Under the pieces are notes generated by a model. It saw only the letters and a list, made by a program, of their open reading frames with translations, was not told the DNA's origin and searched no databases. A program made the translations under genes and the position numbers. This document shows, piece by piece, positions 36,701 to 47,098 of a DNA stretch of 64,000 nt. Position 1 is the first letter of the stretch. Every line of letters starts with the position of its first letter. The DNA lies in assembly GCA_005784505.1 (NCBI GenBank), contig VCAZ01000005.1:5149001-5213000 (forward strand), written 5' to 3'. The stretch is from Bagarius yarrelli (lineage: Eukaryota > Chordata > Actinopteri > Siluriformes > Sisoridae).

Positions 36701-39700
36701 TAATTACATTTCGTTATAGCATCGCTCTTTTTAATCTTAATTACATTTCCGTTAAGCATCATGTTTCTCTCTTTGAATTCATTCATTTCGTTATAGCCGG
36801 TCTCTCTTTTATCATTAATTACATTTCCGGATAGTATCGCTGTCTCTCTTTTATCATTACATTTCCGTTAAGCATCTTTCTCTCTTTTAAATACATTTCC
36901 GTATAGTATCGCTTGTCTCTCGTTTAATCTAATTACAATTCGTTTCGTTATAGCAGCTGTCTCTCTTTTAATCATTAATTACATTTCTGTTATAGCATCG
37001 CTGTCTCTCTTTAATCATTAATTTTTTTTTTTTTTTTGCTTTTTTTTTTCCCGTTTAGTTATCGCTGTCTCTCTTTTAATCATTAATTACATTTCCGTTA
37101 GGCCTCGCTTCCTCTCTTTACATTAATTCATTTGTTATGCATCGCTGTCTCTCTTTTAATCATTAATTACATTTCCGTTATAGTATCGCTGTCTCTCTTT
37201 AATCATTAATTACATTTCTGTTATAGCATCGCTGTCTCTCTTTAATCATTAATGATAATCATTAATTACATTTCTGTTATAGCCTGGTCGCTATTTTTAA
37301 ACAAATATCTACAATGTAGAATGCACATAAATTTCAGCTAATTTCCCCGAAAAGTTGGTTTGACCTGTTCACTGACAGCCAGTTAATGGCCACTTTGATC
37401 AGTTTTTACCTGTTTTGAACGTCTTACTGTATCAGAGTTCATAAACACAAAAAACTATTAATAACCGCACAGTGTAAACCCGGCTAAAAGCTGGGATAGT
37501 ATTTTTTTTTTAAAAAGGGAAGGTCTACCAATCTTTCTATATAAAAAATACATAATAACTTTATTTCAGTTAAATGTTAATTTTTAACAGCGTTTAGATT
37601 GTTTAATACTTAAACTTTCTGCTCCACTTTCAGGTGCCATCAACTATTTTAGCACTTCCTCTCACAAACAGCAGAAGAAAGATGGCTCAAACAAAAAATC
37701 TCCCAAAGAAGAAGAAGGTTATGCCGGATGGATTTCTTTCACCTAGTTTATTTTCTGCTCCTCGATATTGTATAATTTATAATTAAATTTCTGGGTTTTT
37801 TTTAGAGGAGAAGAAGAGGCGTGAGCGGGAGAACCAGATGTACAAGGATCGTTTGCTCGTTCTCTTTGTCATCGCCGTCTGTATGAGTTTTCTAAACTTG
37901 TTTACCAGCAACAGTGAAAACATCTCCTGGAATGACTTCGTCAACGAGATGCTGGCCAAAGGCGAGGTGGCACGGGTGCAGGTGGTCCCGGAGAGTGAGA
38001 TCGTGGAGATCACCCTCCACCCTGGAGCTGTGATTTTCGGCAGGCCTGTGCGTATTTATCTTTTGTGTGACCAGAAGTGCTACTTTTTGTGTGTGTGATT
38101 TAGGGTTAAGGGATGAAAGTTAAGGGATAGATCATTGCAGAGGTGTATGAAATACACTTGAGTGAAAGTACAGTTATTTTGTATTCGTTGTTAATAAAAT
38201 GTATTGGTAGAAGTTTAAAAGTCACCGTTTATAAAATTACTTCAGTAATGTTAAGTTTAAAGTATCTAATATTTATTGTACGTAAGTATAAAAAGTTTTT
38301 AATATTAAATGTAAGTATTAAAGTGAATGCAAAATAGCAAAGCAAATTAATGGCCATAACCCTAAAAATATACTTCGCCTCAGCCGTAGACGTAATTAAA
38401 ACTTTCTTTAATGAATGAGCTATGGGACATGACTATATTCACTTAACACCCTAAAATAAAACTCAACTCTGATTGGTTGATAAAATCTTCTATGGATTCT
38501 GGACCTTTTGCTGTCAATCTGAATCTCTTGCTACATGAGCCTGCCAGTACTTCTGCTTTCGTTTGGGCCACATAAGTATTATAAGTATATTCATTTGGCC
38601 ACATAACAATATCCCATCTTGTAAGTTGGGTCAGAGCTTTATAACAGCAGGAGGGGTTAAGGGTCAAGGACCCACCATCCTGTGTTTTATTTAACGCTGA
38701 GGACCCCACTGTGTTTTATTTAACCTAGAATAATAGAATAACCAGCTTACTTTCCCTCATCTGCTCTGTGGCACTAAAGCACAGTTGTGTTTTCCAGAGA
38801 CTCGTCCTGACGTACCGCATGCAGGTGGCCAACATCGACAAGTTTGAGGAGAAGCTGCGTGCTGCAGAGGAGCAGCTAAATATCGACCCCAAGGACAGAA
38901 TACCGGTGTCCTACAAGCGCACAGGCTTCTTTGGAAAGTGAGTAGTTGGGTGGCGGGATAACGGCACTATTATTGTTTTTTTGTATTAATATTTGAGAGA
39001 AGAGATTGAGTTTTGTATCTAAAAGATGCACTAATTAATTGATAAGGCATGGAGTAATAATAAAGGGGGTGGGGTGGGGGCAGATGTTAGGCTAGTGTGA
39101 AGTCAGCAGACTTCTTTAGGGATGCACTAAAATGTCAAAAGAGAAAAAAAAACCTAGATGCTATGGGTTTAGCGTGCAGTTTAGTGTGCAGGTTGGGATC
39201 TCTAGCCGTTGTCACTGTGCGGTGTGACTTTTCCCTCAATATTCCGCTCAATGAACGTGCATTAAGTTGAGTTGTTGATGACCCATGCAAACGTTTTATT
39301 CATGTACAGCTTGTGAAATGTCCGCTCAGATAACACAGTGACAGCAAACTTTTACAATTCTTGTTTATACGGCTTTGTACCGCTGTTGACAAATCCATTA
39401 AAAACATTGAATAGTTTTACATAGTAAAGGAATGTAAAGGCTGCAGTCTCTACATTTAATGCTCCTACTTTAAAATTGATTTATGTCTTAGGTTTTTTAA
39501 ATTTCACACGCATTAATGAAATACAATGTTTTAGATACATCCTCCTGAAAAAAAGGATTTATACGTGGATCTTTTTTATTTAAAAACTGTGAAAGAATTT
39601 TTGCTATTGCTACTGGTTTATCTGGTCAGAGAAAAAACTGACCCCCCCCCGACTGATCCTGGTTTCTCCCAGTGTTTTTTTTTCTCCATTCTGTCACCAA

Positions 39701-42700
39701 TGGAGTTTTGGTTCCTTGCTGCCGTCGCCTCTGGCTTGCTTAGTTGGGGATTCATAGATATCAATCAAATTCACTGTGTTTAATATTGTCGTTTCTGATG
39801 TATTTCTGTAAAGCTGCTTTGATACAATCCCCGACTGTTAAAAGCGCTATAGAAATAAAGGTGACTTGACTATTGTGCTCGTTTTAATCGGGCTGCAAAC
39901 TCATTGTGTAATTTCTGATTTCTTGATCTTGCAAGCAGGTTTAACCTGAATCTGGATTATTTATTAAAGCCTGCAACATGTGTACTAATGAGGAAATGAG
40001 AGGATTTAAATATACACAAAAAACATCTGTATCTGCTTCTACATCCTAAAGCCAACCATCTGTATTTGCTCTTCACTGCTTCAGTGCGCTGTATGCTATT
40101 GGCATGGCGGCTGTCGGCGTCGGAATCCTGTGGTATATCTTCCGCCTGGCAGGGATGAGTGTAAGAGAGGGTGGATTCAGTGCTTTTGTAAGTGTTGACT
40201 TCTTTAAAGGCCACAGTTTGTCCAAACTTCACATGTTCACCATTCGAGATGTTCGGGGTGTTGAATTTAGCATTAATAGTTTTGGACAAGAGAATTTAAT
40301 TATTATTTTTTTAATTGTTGTTAATTTAGTTGGTTTTTGACTTGTATTTACCCAGAATCAGTTGAAAATGGCAAGGTTCACCATTGTCGATGGAAAGTCT
40401 GGCAAAGGTGTGAGCTTCAAAGATGTAGCCGGGATGCACGAAGCCAAGATGGAAGTGAAGGAGTTTGTGGACTATCTGAAGGTACACACACTTGTATAGT
40501 ATTATCCAACGTATGAAAGAGACTAATGTTAGTCTTAGCTGGAAATGACTGAGTGTTTCAATTTGCAGAATCCAGACAGATACTTAAATCTGGGAGCAAA
40601 GGTACCTAAGGGTGCGCTGCTGCTCGGACCACCAGGCTGTGGCAAAACCCTTCTGGCCAAAGCAGTAGCTACTGAAGCGCAGGTTCCTTTCCTTGCCATG
40701 GCTGGCTCCGAGTTTGTGGAGGTGATTGGAGGTAAGACTTTAGTTTGCTGTTTTAGAACATTAAAAGCACCTGTTTTTTTGTTTTGACATGGTAGCCCCG
40801 TGTCCTTCTGATTGAAATATTCTGGTTAAATGTTTATACATCTATTCTGAACTAGTGTTTACATGTGCCGACACTTTCAGTCCGAATAATTTTGTGGCCT
40901 GCTTGTCTGTCAGTGTGTGAATTTTAGAATTTTCTGTAAAGATGAGCTTCAATGCTTAACTTGTTATAGGCATTGTAAGTACGTGCTGGAGAAGCAGAGC
41001 TATGCATTAGCGTTGCTTTACTACAAGCCACATATTTCCTTCCCCCTCCCCGTCTCCGAAGAGAAAAATCCTGTGAATAAAAGTTAGAATTAAGACTAAT
41101 GAGAGTTGTGCTTCAGAGATTTAGCAACCTGGAAAGAAAACTTTCTATTGACACGTCAGCCATTTTCCTGGAAATTAAGACCTGGCATGCGTAATAGAAA
41201 GTACGCTCAAAGTAACCGGATTTGTGATTGTTGCTTGTCAGACTGTAGGAACATGATCTTTATGTTAAACTGTGGAAGAAGTCATATGACACGTAGGTGT
41301 CTGAAATCTTTTAACACTGCCAGAAGTTCATCAGAGGAAAAAAACTTAACACCCATAAATCCTTTAGAATTTCAGAATTTGCCTCAGGCAACCAAATTGT
41401 CTAAAATTGCACAATGTAAGCCGGGCTAAACATGTATGAATTTTGTTTTGATTTTATTCCTATTTAGGTGCTTACATGAAGCATTTCATTCCGATTGGAC
41501 TTTTAAACTAACTGTATTCAGAATATAACACTCCATGTGAACGTGTGACATGGGATCTGAGATGAAGCATATTCACTAATACAATATGACAATTCAATAT
41601 AATATATATATATATATAATATCAAAATATACAATTCAATTCAAACACTTATGAAGCAGTATTGTATTAATGAATATGCTTCATCTGCACTATGGTGTGT
41701 ATTTTTGCCCTGTTGTTATTTCCATGACTTCCATGTAACAACACCCAGAGTTTGAGCTGATTAATTAAATCTCTTTCAGGTCTTGGGGCTGCGAGGGTAA
41801 GGAGTTTGTTTAAAGAGGCGAGGACGCGTGCACCCTGCATCGTCTACATTGACGAGATTGATGCTGTTGGTAAAAAACGGTCCACTAACATGTCTGGCTT
41901 TAGCAACACAGAGGAGGAGCAGACGCTCAATCAACTACTTGTGGAAATGGATGGTATGAAGAAAATACAGCAGTAACCTTTTTTTAGCATTTGGCAGACA
42001 GCCTTATAAAAAGCGACTTACATTTATCTCTTTTGTTTTCCCACCAACTGAGCAGTTGTGGGTTAGGAGCTTGCTCAGGGGTCCAGAATTGGCAGATTGG
42101 TGGTCCTGGGAACAGAACCCACGGTCGCCTGACCAGTAGTCCAACACCTTAACCACTGAACTACCACTTCATTCTGTACTGATACTAGATTAAAGTACAC
42201 AGCTGTAGTAGAGTTGGATGGGATTGTTATTTAATCTAGCTCAAATATACGGTACACTTTAGACAAGTTTAAAGTCGGTGCTAAACCAGGGCTAAAGCTC
42301 CCATACTGCTCAACTTTTGCAAGAGAAAACGTGTGCATTGTTTCAACTAGTGATGTCTTGTTGTTGGAAATTATCTAGGAAGTGGGAGCTCAATTGTTAG
42401 AATGTTGGACTACTGATGAATCTCTAAATCATCGATCTGCTACTGCTAGAACCATGAACAAGTTTCCTAACCCATAATATGCATGGTCTGGTGTCTTTCT
42501 GACTTACTCCAATCAAGCATAGCATTATGCCCACTAAATGTGTGAAAGGTGAATAACATTGATTATCTTTTCATCATAGCACCTCTTAGTGGGTAAGATA
42601 TATTAGGCAGCAAGTGAACATTTCATCCACAAAGTTGATGTGTTAAAAGTAGGAAAAATGGGCGTATGGATTTGTGTTTGACTAAATTGGCTGAATTGTG

Positions 42701-45700
42701 ATGGCTACATGGATCAGAGCATTTCCAAAACTGCAGTCTCTTGTGGGGTGTTCCTGGTCTGCAGTCTCTTGTGGGGTGTTCCTGGTCTGCAGTCTCTTGT
42801 GGGGTGTTCCTGGTCTGCAGTCTCTTGTGGGGTGTTCCTGGTCTGCAGTCTCTTGTGGGGTGTTCCTGGTCTGCAGTCTTTTGTGTGATGTCCTGGTCTG
42901 CAGTCTATTGTGGAGGGGGTCTCTGTATGCGGTGGTCAGTATCTATAAAATGTGCTCCATGGGCAGCCAGGGCTTATTGATGCACGTGGGGAGTAGGGCT
43001 GGTCTGATGGTCCGATCCTACATACGAGCTACTGCAGTTCAAATTGCTAAAACAATTAATTCTGTTTCTTATAAAAAGGTGTCAGGATACACAGTGCATC
43101 GCAGTTTGCTAACATTGCCAACAATGGGCATCAGAACTAGACCACGGAGTAATAGAAGAAGGTCTGTCCTGATGAATCATGTTTTCTTTCACATCATGTG
43201 GATGGCTGTGTATGTGTAAATTACCTGAGGAACACATGGCACCGGGATGCACTACGGGAAGACAGCAAACCGGCGAAGGCAGTGAGATGCTGGGAAACCT
43301 GGCTGGGTACAGCCAGCAGTGTGGATGTTTCTTTGGCACATACCATCTACCAAAGCATCGTTGCAGACCATGTACACTCTTTCATGGAAACAATATTCCC
43401 TGATCGCTGTGACCTCTTTCAGCAGGATAATGCGCCCTGCTAAAAAGCAAAAATGGTTCAGGACAGGAAAAAAATAAGTTTGAGGTGTTGACCTGACCAC
43501 CAAATTCCCCAGATCTCAATCTAACCAAGCACCTGTGTAATATCTGTATATTAATTTGGGGTTTTTGTGCTGCAATATCCTGTCTTATCAAGCTTCAACT
43601 AAACAAAACTAAAGTAAACTAAACTACACTAAACTAAATGTGCTGTTTAAACAAATGCAATCCATAGAGGCTGCACTTCTCAACTTACACTATGTAAAGG
43701 ATTTGCTACATCTTGGTTCCAGATACCACAGCACATCTTTGGATGTCTAGTGGAGTCCATGACTCGATGGCCACTGCTGTTTTGTCAGCAAATGGGAACC
43801 AGTACAATATTAGGCAGGTGGTCATCATGTTATGCCTGATTGGAGTACCATCAGTGTTTTCTTGATTTCCTTTAAAACATAAATCACTTTTACAAGTCAC
43901 AAGTTTGATGGCTGTTTCTGTCTTTCCTACAGGAATGGGTACCACTGACCATGTTATTGTTCTGGCGTCCACTAACCGAGCAGATGTTTTAGACAATGCA
44001 CTGATGAGACCAGGTCGACTGGATCGGCACATTTTTATCGACCTCCCCACTCTCCAGGTACAGTATGACAGCTAAGCATATATGATTATGAGACTTTATT
44101 GTCATCAGAGTAATCTCTGATAGTCATGATGATTCCAGGAGAGAAAGGAGATCTTTGAGCAGCACTTGAAGATCCTGAAGCTTTCGCATCCTGCTGATTT
44201 TTACTCCTTGCGTCTGGCTGAACTTACACCCGGCTTCAGTGGTGAGTTTTTTAATTATACAAACTGTCATCCAACGTTTCTACTCCATCAGACGTTTTTG
44301 AAAACTTCTAGTATTTTTCTAATTTTAGGTGCTGATATTGCAAACATTTGCAATGAAGCAGCTCTTCATGCAGCCCGTGAAGGCTACAAGTCTATCGACA
44401 CTTTCAGTTTTGAATACGCTGTAGAGAGAGTGATTGCAGGTAGAACAGCATTATCTGACTCCTAGCCAACTTTGACATGAGCATGTTTGCAATCTAGTAC
44501 TAATTTTTTTTTTGTGATTTTATTTATTGAACAGGCAGTGTGAAGAAAAGCAAGATCTTGTCCAAAGAGGAGCAAAGGGTGGTGGCCTTCCATGAGTCAG
44601 GCCATGCTCTCGTTGGCTGGTTGCTGGAACACACAGAAGCTGTCATGAAGGTACGAAAGACGTTTAAAAAAATCTTAACATTCAAATACAAACAATATAT
44701 AATAGTAACATAGTGTTAGGATTTGCTTTGTGTTTCCTTAATTTTATTTGGTTTGCCTGGTATGTCATGTACCATGGTTATGGTGGTATTTGTGTATTTC
44801 TTGCCTTGGTAGGTGTCAATTGCTCCCAGGACCAATGCCGCTCTAGGCTTTGCACAGATCCTGCCAAAGGACCAGTACCTGTTTACCAAAGAGCAGCTGT
44901 TTGAGAGAATGTGCATGGCGCTTGGTGGAAGAGCTTCTGAAGCTATTACTTTCAACAAAGTCACCACAGGTACTGTCCCAGAGAAGCCGGCGGTGTTTCT
45001 GGATGTTGTTGATGTATGGCTTGTTCTTTGCGTGATAAGGTTTAAACTTGCACTTGTACAGTAGATGCTGCAACAAAACATGTCTACATATGTGTGTTTT
45101 TGAGTAAAAACTTTAAAGATTCCTAAGGAAGGAGATGTGGCCCTTTGCATGTCTGTCCCAGAGCAGGAAATGTTGCTTTTTTTTGCACATTAGTCTGGTG
45201 CTTAATGATGCCTTCAAAGATATTCAATGTCCTTGATTTCCAAAGACATTTGAAATGTGGATTTGTTAGACCACAGCACACTTCAACCTTGCACCCAGTC
45301 CATCTTAGATGAGCTTGGGCCCAGAGAAGCTGGCGGCGTTTTCTGGATGTTGTTGATGTATGGCTTCTTTGCGTGATAAGGTTTTAACTTGCACTTGTAC
45401 AGTAGATGCTGCAAACAAAAAATGTGTTATGCTAAATGTGCTCTAATAGTTTTCCAAATTGTAGGTTGAGGAACGTTGGTCCCAAACTTTTGGACTGTTT
45501 GCTCACTCACCTGTTTACAAAGTGGTAAAAACATGCCCCCTCCTTGTGAATGAGCTGTCTGGGGATCCTGCTTTTATACCCAATCATAATGCTTACCTGT
45601 TTCTAATCAAACTTGTTTACCTGTGGAGTGTTCCAAACATGTTTTTGGAGCATTCCCCAACTTTTCCCCGGCCCATCTCTTTTAAAAACGTCACAGTTTT

Positions 45701-47098
45701 AAAATGAGTGAATATTTGCAGGACACAATAAAGTTTATCAGTTTTGAACACATTGCATATCTATATCTTTGTTTGGTGTTTTTAACTGAATGTGGGTCAC
45801 CAAGGATTTGCAGGCCATTGTATTCTGTTTTTATTTACATTTTACACAATGTCCAAACTTTATTGGAACTAGGGATTGTATACAAGTCTACTAACTTATG
45901 GAAAAAAAACCCTCTACATTTATTAAGGAAGTAAACCGCTTGTGTCCAGGTGCCCAGGATGATCTGCGGAAGGTGACACGTGTTGCCTACGCCATGGTAA
46001 AGCAGTACGGCATGTCTCCTAGCGTGGGCCAGGTGTCCTTCCCTGACACAGAAGAACAGGCCGGTATTGGGCGCAGGCCTTTCAGCCAGGGCCTTCAGCA
46101 CCAGATGGACCATGTAATTAAATACACACGCCCACACACACATTTATATTTGCATCATTTAGAAGACGCTCTTGTCCACAGCGACATACAAAACTGCTTT
46201 GAGTCACATCATTGAACAGCTCAAAACTGGTACATTAAATCACAAATCAAAGTGTAACAACCCACAAAAACTGTTGAAAGAGCAGCATGGATACTTTTTT
46301 TTTGTTAAATGTCAAGTGCTAGGTATTTAAGAAAGACACACACACCTATCGAGTTTAATTTATGAAGTATAGAATGTATAACTATATGATTGTGTTGTTA
46401 TTCAGGAAGCTAAGATGCTCATTGCAAATGCGTACAGACAGACTGAGAAATTGCTTCTGAACAACAGGGACAAACTTATACTGGTGAGTCACATTCAGAG
46501 ATATACAGTATTACAGTATATATAAGAATCTTTTACATTATTGTATCTAAATAATAATGTGTATTAATAATTTATACGCCAATAAAATATGTAAAGTTCA
46601 AAGCAACAAAGTTGATGCTGGCCTGGAAGTGTGTTTGCTCGGTGCTATTTTACAAACCTGTAGCGGCTAATCGTGTACACTCAACTCTAGATCCTTTACG
46701 CATTTGCCTCTCATAAATCACTTTTTTGAATGGAGCTGAGAAGCAAATGACACAGACAATAGCTGGAAGTCAATTACTCGCAACTGTTGCAAATTCGTCA
46801 AGCGATGTTTAATTATTAATGTTATATTAGTGTTTCAACTTCTGCGATGCCACGCGGACAAACCGTGTTTTTGTTTCAGTTGGCCAACGCACTTCTTGAC
46901 AGAGAGGTGGTGAACTACGATGACATCGAGGCTTTGCTCGGCCCTCCTCCACACGGGCCCAAGAAGATGATTGCCCCTCAGAGCTGGATCGAAGCCGAGA
47001 AGGATAAACAGGACGTGGAAGACGAGGAGCCTCCTGTTCCGCCTAGAGCAAGGAGGACGGATGAGGAAGAGGAGCATGAGAACGTGGGGCGGGTGTGA
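27731..47098 (+). CDS. spg7: Paraplegin, mitochondrial m-AAA protease subunit (17 coding exons)
   Basis: ATP-dependent zinc protease of the mitochondrial inner membrane; in the known family it co-assembles with AFG3L2 to degrade misfolded membrane proteins and process substrates. Coding exons: 27731-27943, 29714-29816, 37634-37717, 37806-38047, 38798-38937, 40085-40187, 40356-40481, 40569-40731, 41780-41953, 43933-44057, 44139-44241, 44329-44439, 44535-44650, 44813-44969, 45950-46113, 46406-46483, 46880-47098. All junctions are GT/AG and in phase. From memory of human SPG7, the lengths of exons 2, 4-14 and 16 match it exactly; exon 15 is one codon shorter. The spliced product is 806 residues (human 795). 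Visible: basic mitochondrial presequence with no clear similarity to human (about 1-70), TM1 about 150-167, TM2 about 262-281, Walker A GPPGCGKT 357-364, Walker B IVYIDE 412-417, arginine fingers in RPGRLDR 475-481, zinc motif HESGH 582-586, and distal Asp657/658. N-terminal SPTF and the acidic C-tail favour paraplegin over AFG3L2. The ATG was chosen because it opens the only in-phase exon 1 and sits in ATGGCGGC. Confidence 0.97.
28470..28745 (+). mobile_element. V-SINE (DANA/Mermaid-like), 5' truncated, in spg7 intron 1
   Basis: Starts within the conserved central region (GTGTGGGTTTATTCTGGGTT, GGTTTCCTCCCACAGCCCAA) and runs to the end (GGATAGACTCCAGCAGATCC, AATAAGTGGGTATAAAAGAT). The tRNA-like head is missing. 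Confidence 0.75.
30494..37282 (+). repeat. Long minisatellite/satellite array, ~44 bp unit, about 150 copies, in spg7 intron 2
   Basis: Head-to-tail repetition of a 43-44 base unit whose blocks, in order, are TATCGCTGTCTCTC, a 3-4 T run, TAATCATTAATTA, and CATTTCCGTTATAG. Copy number is estimated from array length divided by unit length. Units differ by a few recurrent variants: GTATCGC or GCATCGC at the start, TTTAATC or TTTTAATC in the middle, CCGTT or CTGTT near the end. Up to about 31.2 kb the units are very regular. Further on, many carry small insertions, deletions or truncations, interleaved with perfect copies. The array occupies most of the 7.8 kb intron between exons 2 and 3. Confidence 0.98.
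38605..38730 (-). mobile_element. SINE remnant in spg7 intron 4
   Basis: ATCCCATCTTGTAAGTTGGG, GGGGTTAAGGGTCAAGGACC match the body of the SINE at 9040-9285 with deletions. A 21-base direct duplication containing CCCACTGTGTTTTATTTAA-like wording occurs at its end. Confidence 0.55.
39630..39875 (+). mobile_element. L2 LINE 3' tail in spg7 intron 5
   Basis: GTTCCTTGCTGCCGTCGCCT, TGTAAAGCTGCTTTGATACA and TTAAAAGCGCTATAGAAATA are the 3' UTR and terminus of the L2 family seen at 19150. Only the tail is present, as expected of 5'-truncated LINE insertion. Confidence 0.8.
41560..41686. repeat. Inverted repeat flanking a (TA)n core, spg7 intron 8
   Basis: Left arm 41560-41585 (AGATGAAGCATATTCACTAA...) and right arm 41661-41686 (...TTAATGAATATGCTTCATCT) are complementary at about 25 of 26 positions, with a roughly 75-base spacer containing (TA)n. 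Hairpin or MITE terminus. Confidence 0.8.
41985..42175 (-). mobile_element. tRNA-headed SINE in spg7 intron 9
   Basis: GCATTTGGCAGACAGCCTTA, AAAAGCGACTTACATTTATC, then reversed head CAACACCTTAACCACTGAAC on the plus strand. About 30 bases downstream of the exon 9 donor. Confidence 0.75.
42731..42915 (+). repeat. 28 bp minisatellite in spg7 intron 9
   Basis: Five near-perfect head-to-tail copies of a 28-base unit beginning CTGCAGTCTCTTGTGGGG start at 42731, 42759, 42787, 42815 and 42843, followed by one or two diverged copies at 42871 and 42898. Because 28 is not a multiple of 3, the open frame across it repeats with a three-unit period; it is not coding. Confidence 0.95.
42960..43900 (+). pseudogene. 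Tc1/mariner transposon relic in spg7 intron 9
   Basis: Pieces of a transposase are readable: a helix-turn-helix-like stretch (ARINA-like text lost, KVSGYTVHRSLL retained near 43080), then IVADHVHSFMETIFPD and LFQQDNAPC near 43360-43440, where a stop follows. A 3' end with GGTTCCAGATACCACAGCAC sits near 43715. DNAPC is the second catalytic Asp region of the DDE fold. Multiple stops; not functional. Confidence 0.8.
44976..45066. mobile_element. Fragment of interspersed repeat abutting the spg7 exon 14 donor
   Basis: CCCAGAGAAGCCGGCGGTGT, CTGGATGTTGTTGATGTATG and ACTTGCACTTGTACAGTAGA match the internal part of the larger repeat at 45140-45890. It begins six bases inside intron 14. Class not assigned. 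Confidence 0.75.
45140..45890. mobile_element. Decayed interspersed repeat filling spg7 intron 14
   Basis: Wording known from a common fish transposon-like repeat: GTTAGACCACAGCACACTTC, GGTCCCAAACTTTTGGACTG, CACAATAAAGTTTATCAGTT, ending with ACACAATGTCCAAACTTTAT near 45865. With the fragment at 44976 it makes up most of the 980-base intron. The exact superfamily was not recognised. Confidence 0.7.
46140..46215 (-). mobile_element. SINE tail fragment in spg7 intron 15
   Basis: GCATCATTTAGAAGACGCTC followed by CTTGTCCACAGCGACATACA is the tail wording of the GCGACTTA SINE family. Confidence 0.5.

Noticed and set aside
30494..37282. CRISPR-like look of regularly spaced repeats
   Set aside because: There are no unique spacers: the repeat units are directly contiguous, in a eukaryotic intron. 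It is a satellite.
41106..41429. 107-codon plus-strand frame in spg7 intron 8
   Set aside because: No domain resemblance, inside an intron flanked by MITE-like sequence; probably chance.
42698..43219. 173-codon plus-strand frame with repeated CGVFLVCSLL-type text
   Set aside because: Produced by the 28-base minisatellite followed by a Tc1 relic inside spg7 intron 9; not a repeat protein.
27731..47098. Identification as afg3l2 instead of spg7
   Set aside because: The N-terminal SPTF...DPVGLWQSLG segment, exon 4-14 sizes and the C-terminal extension follow SPG7; AFG3L2 differs in these parts.
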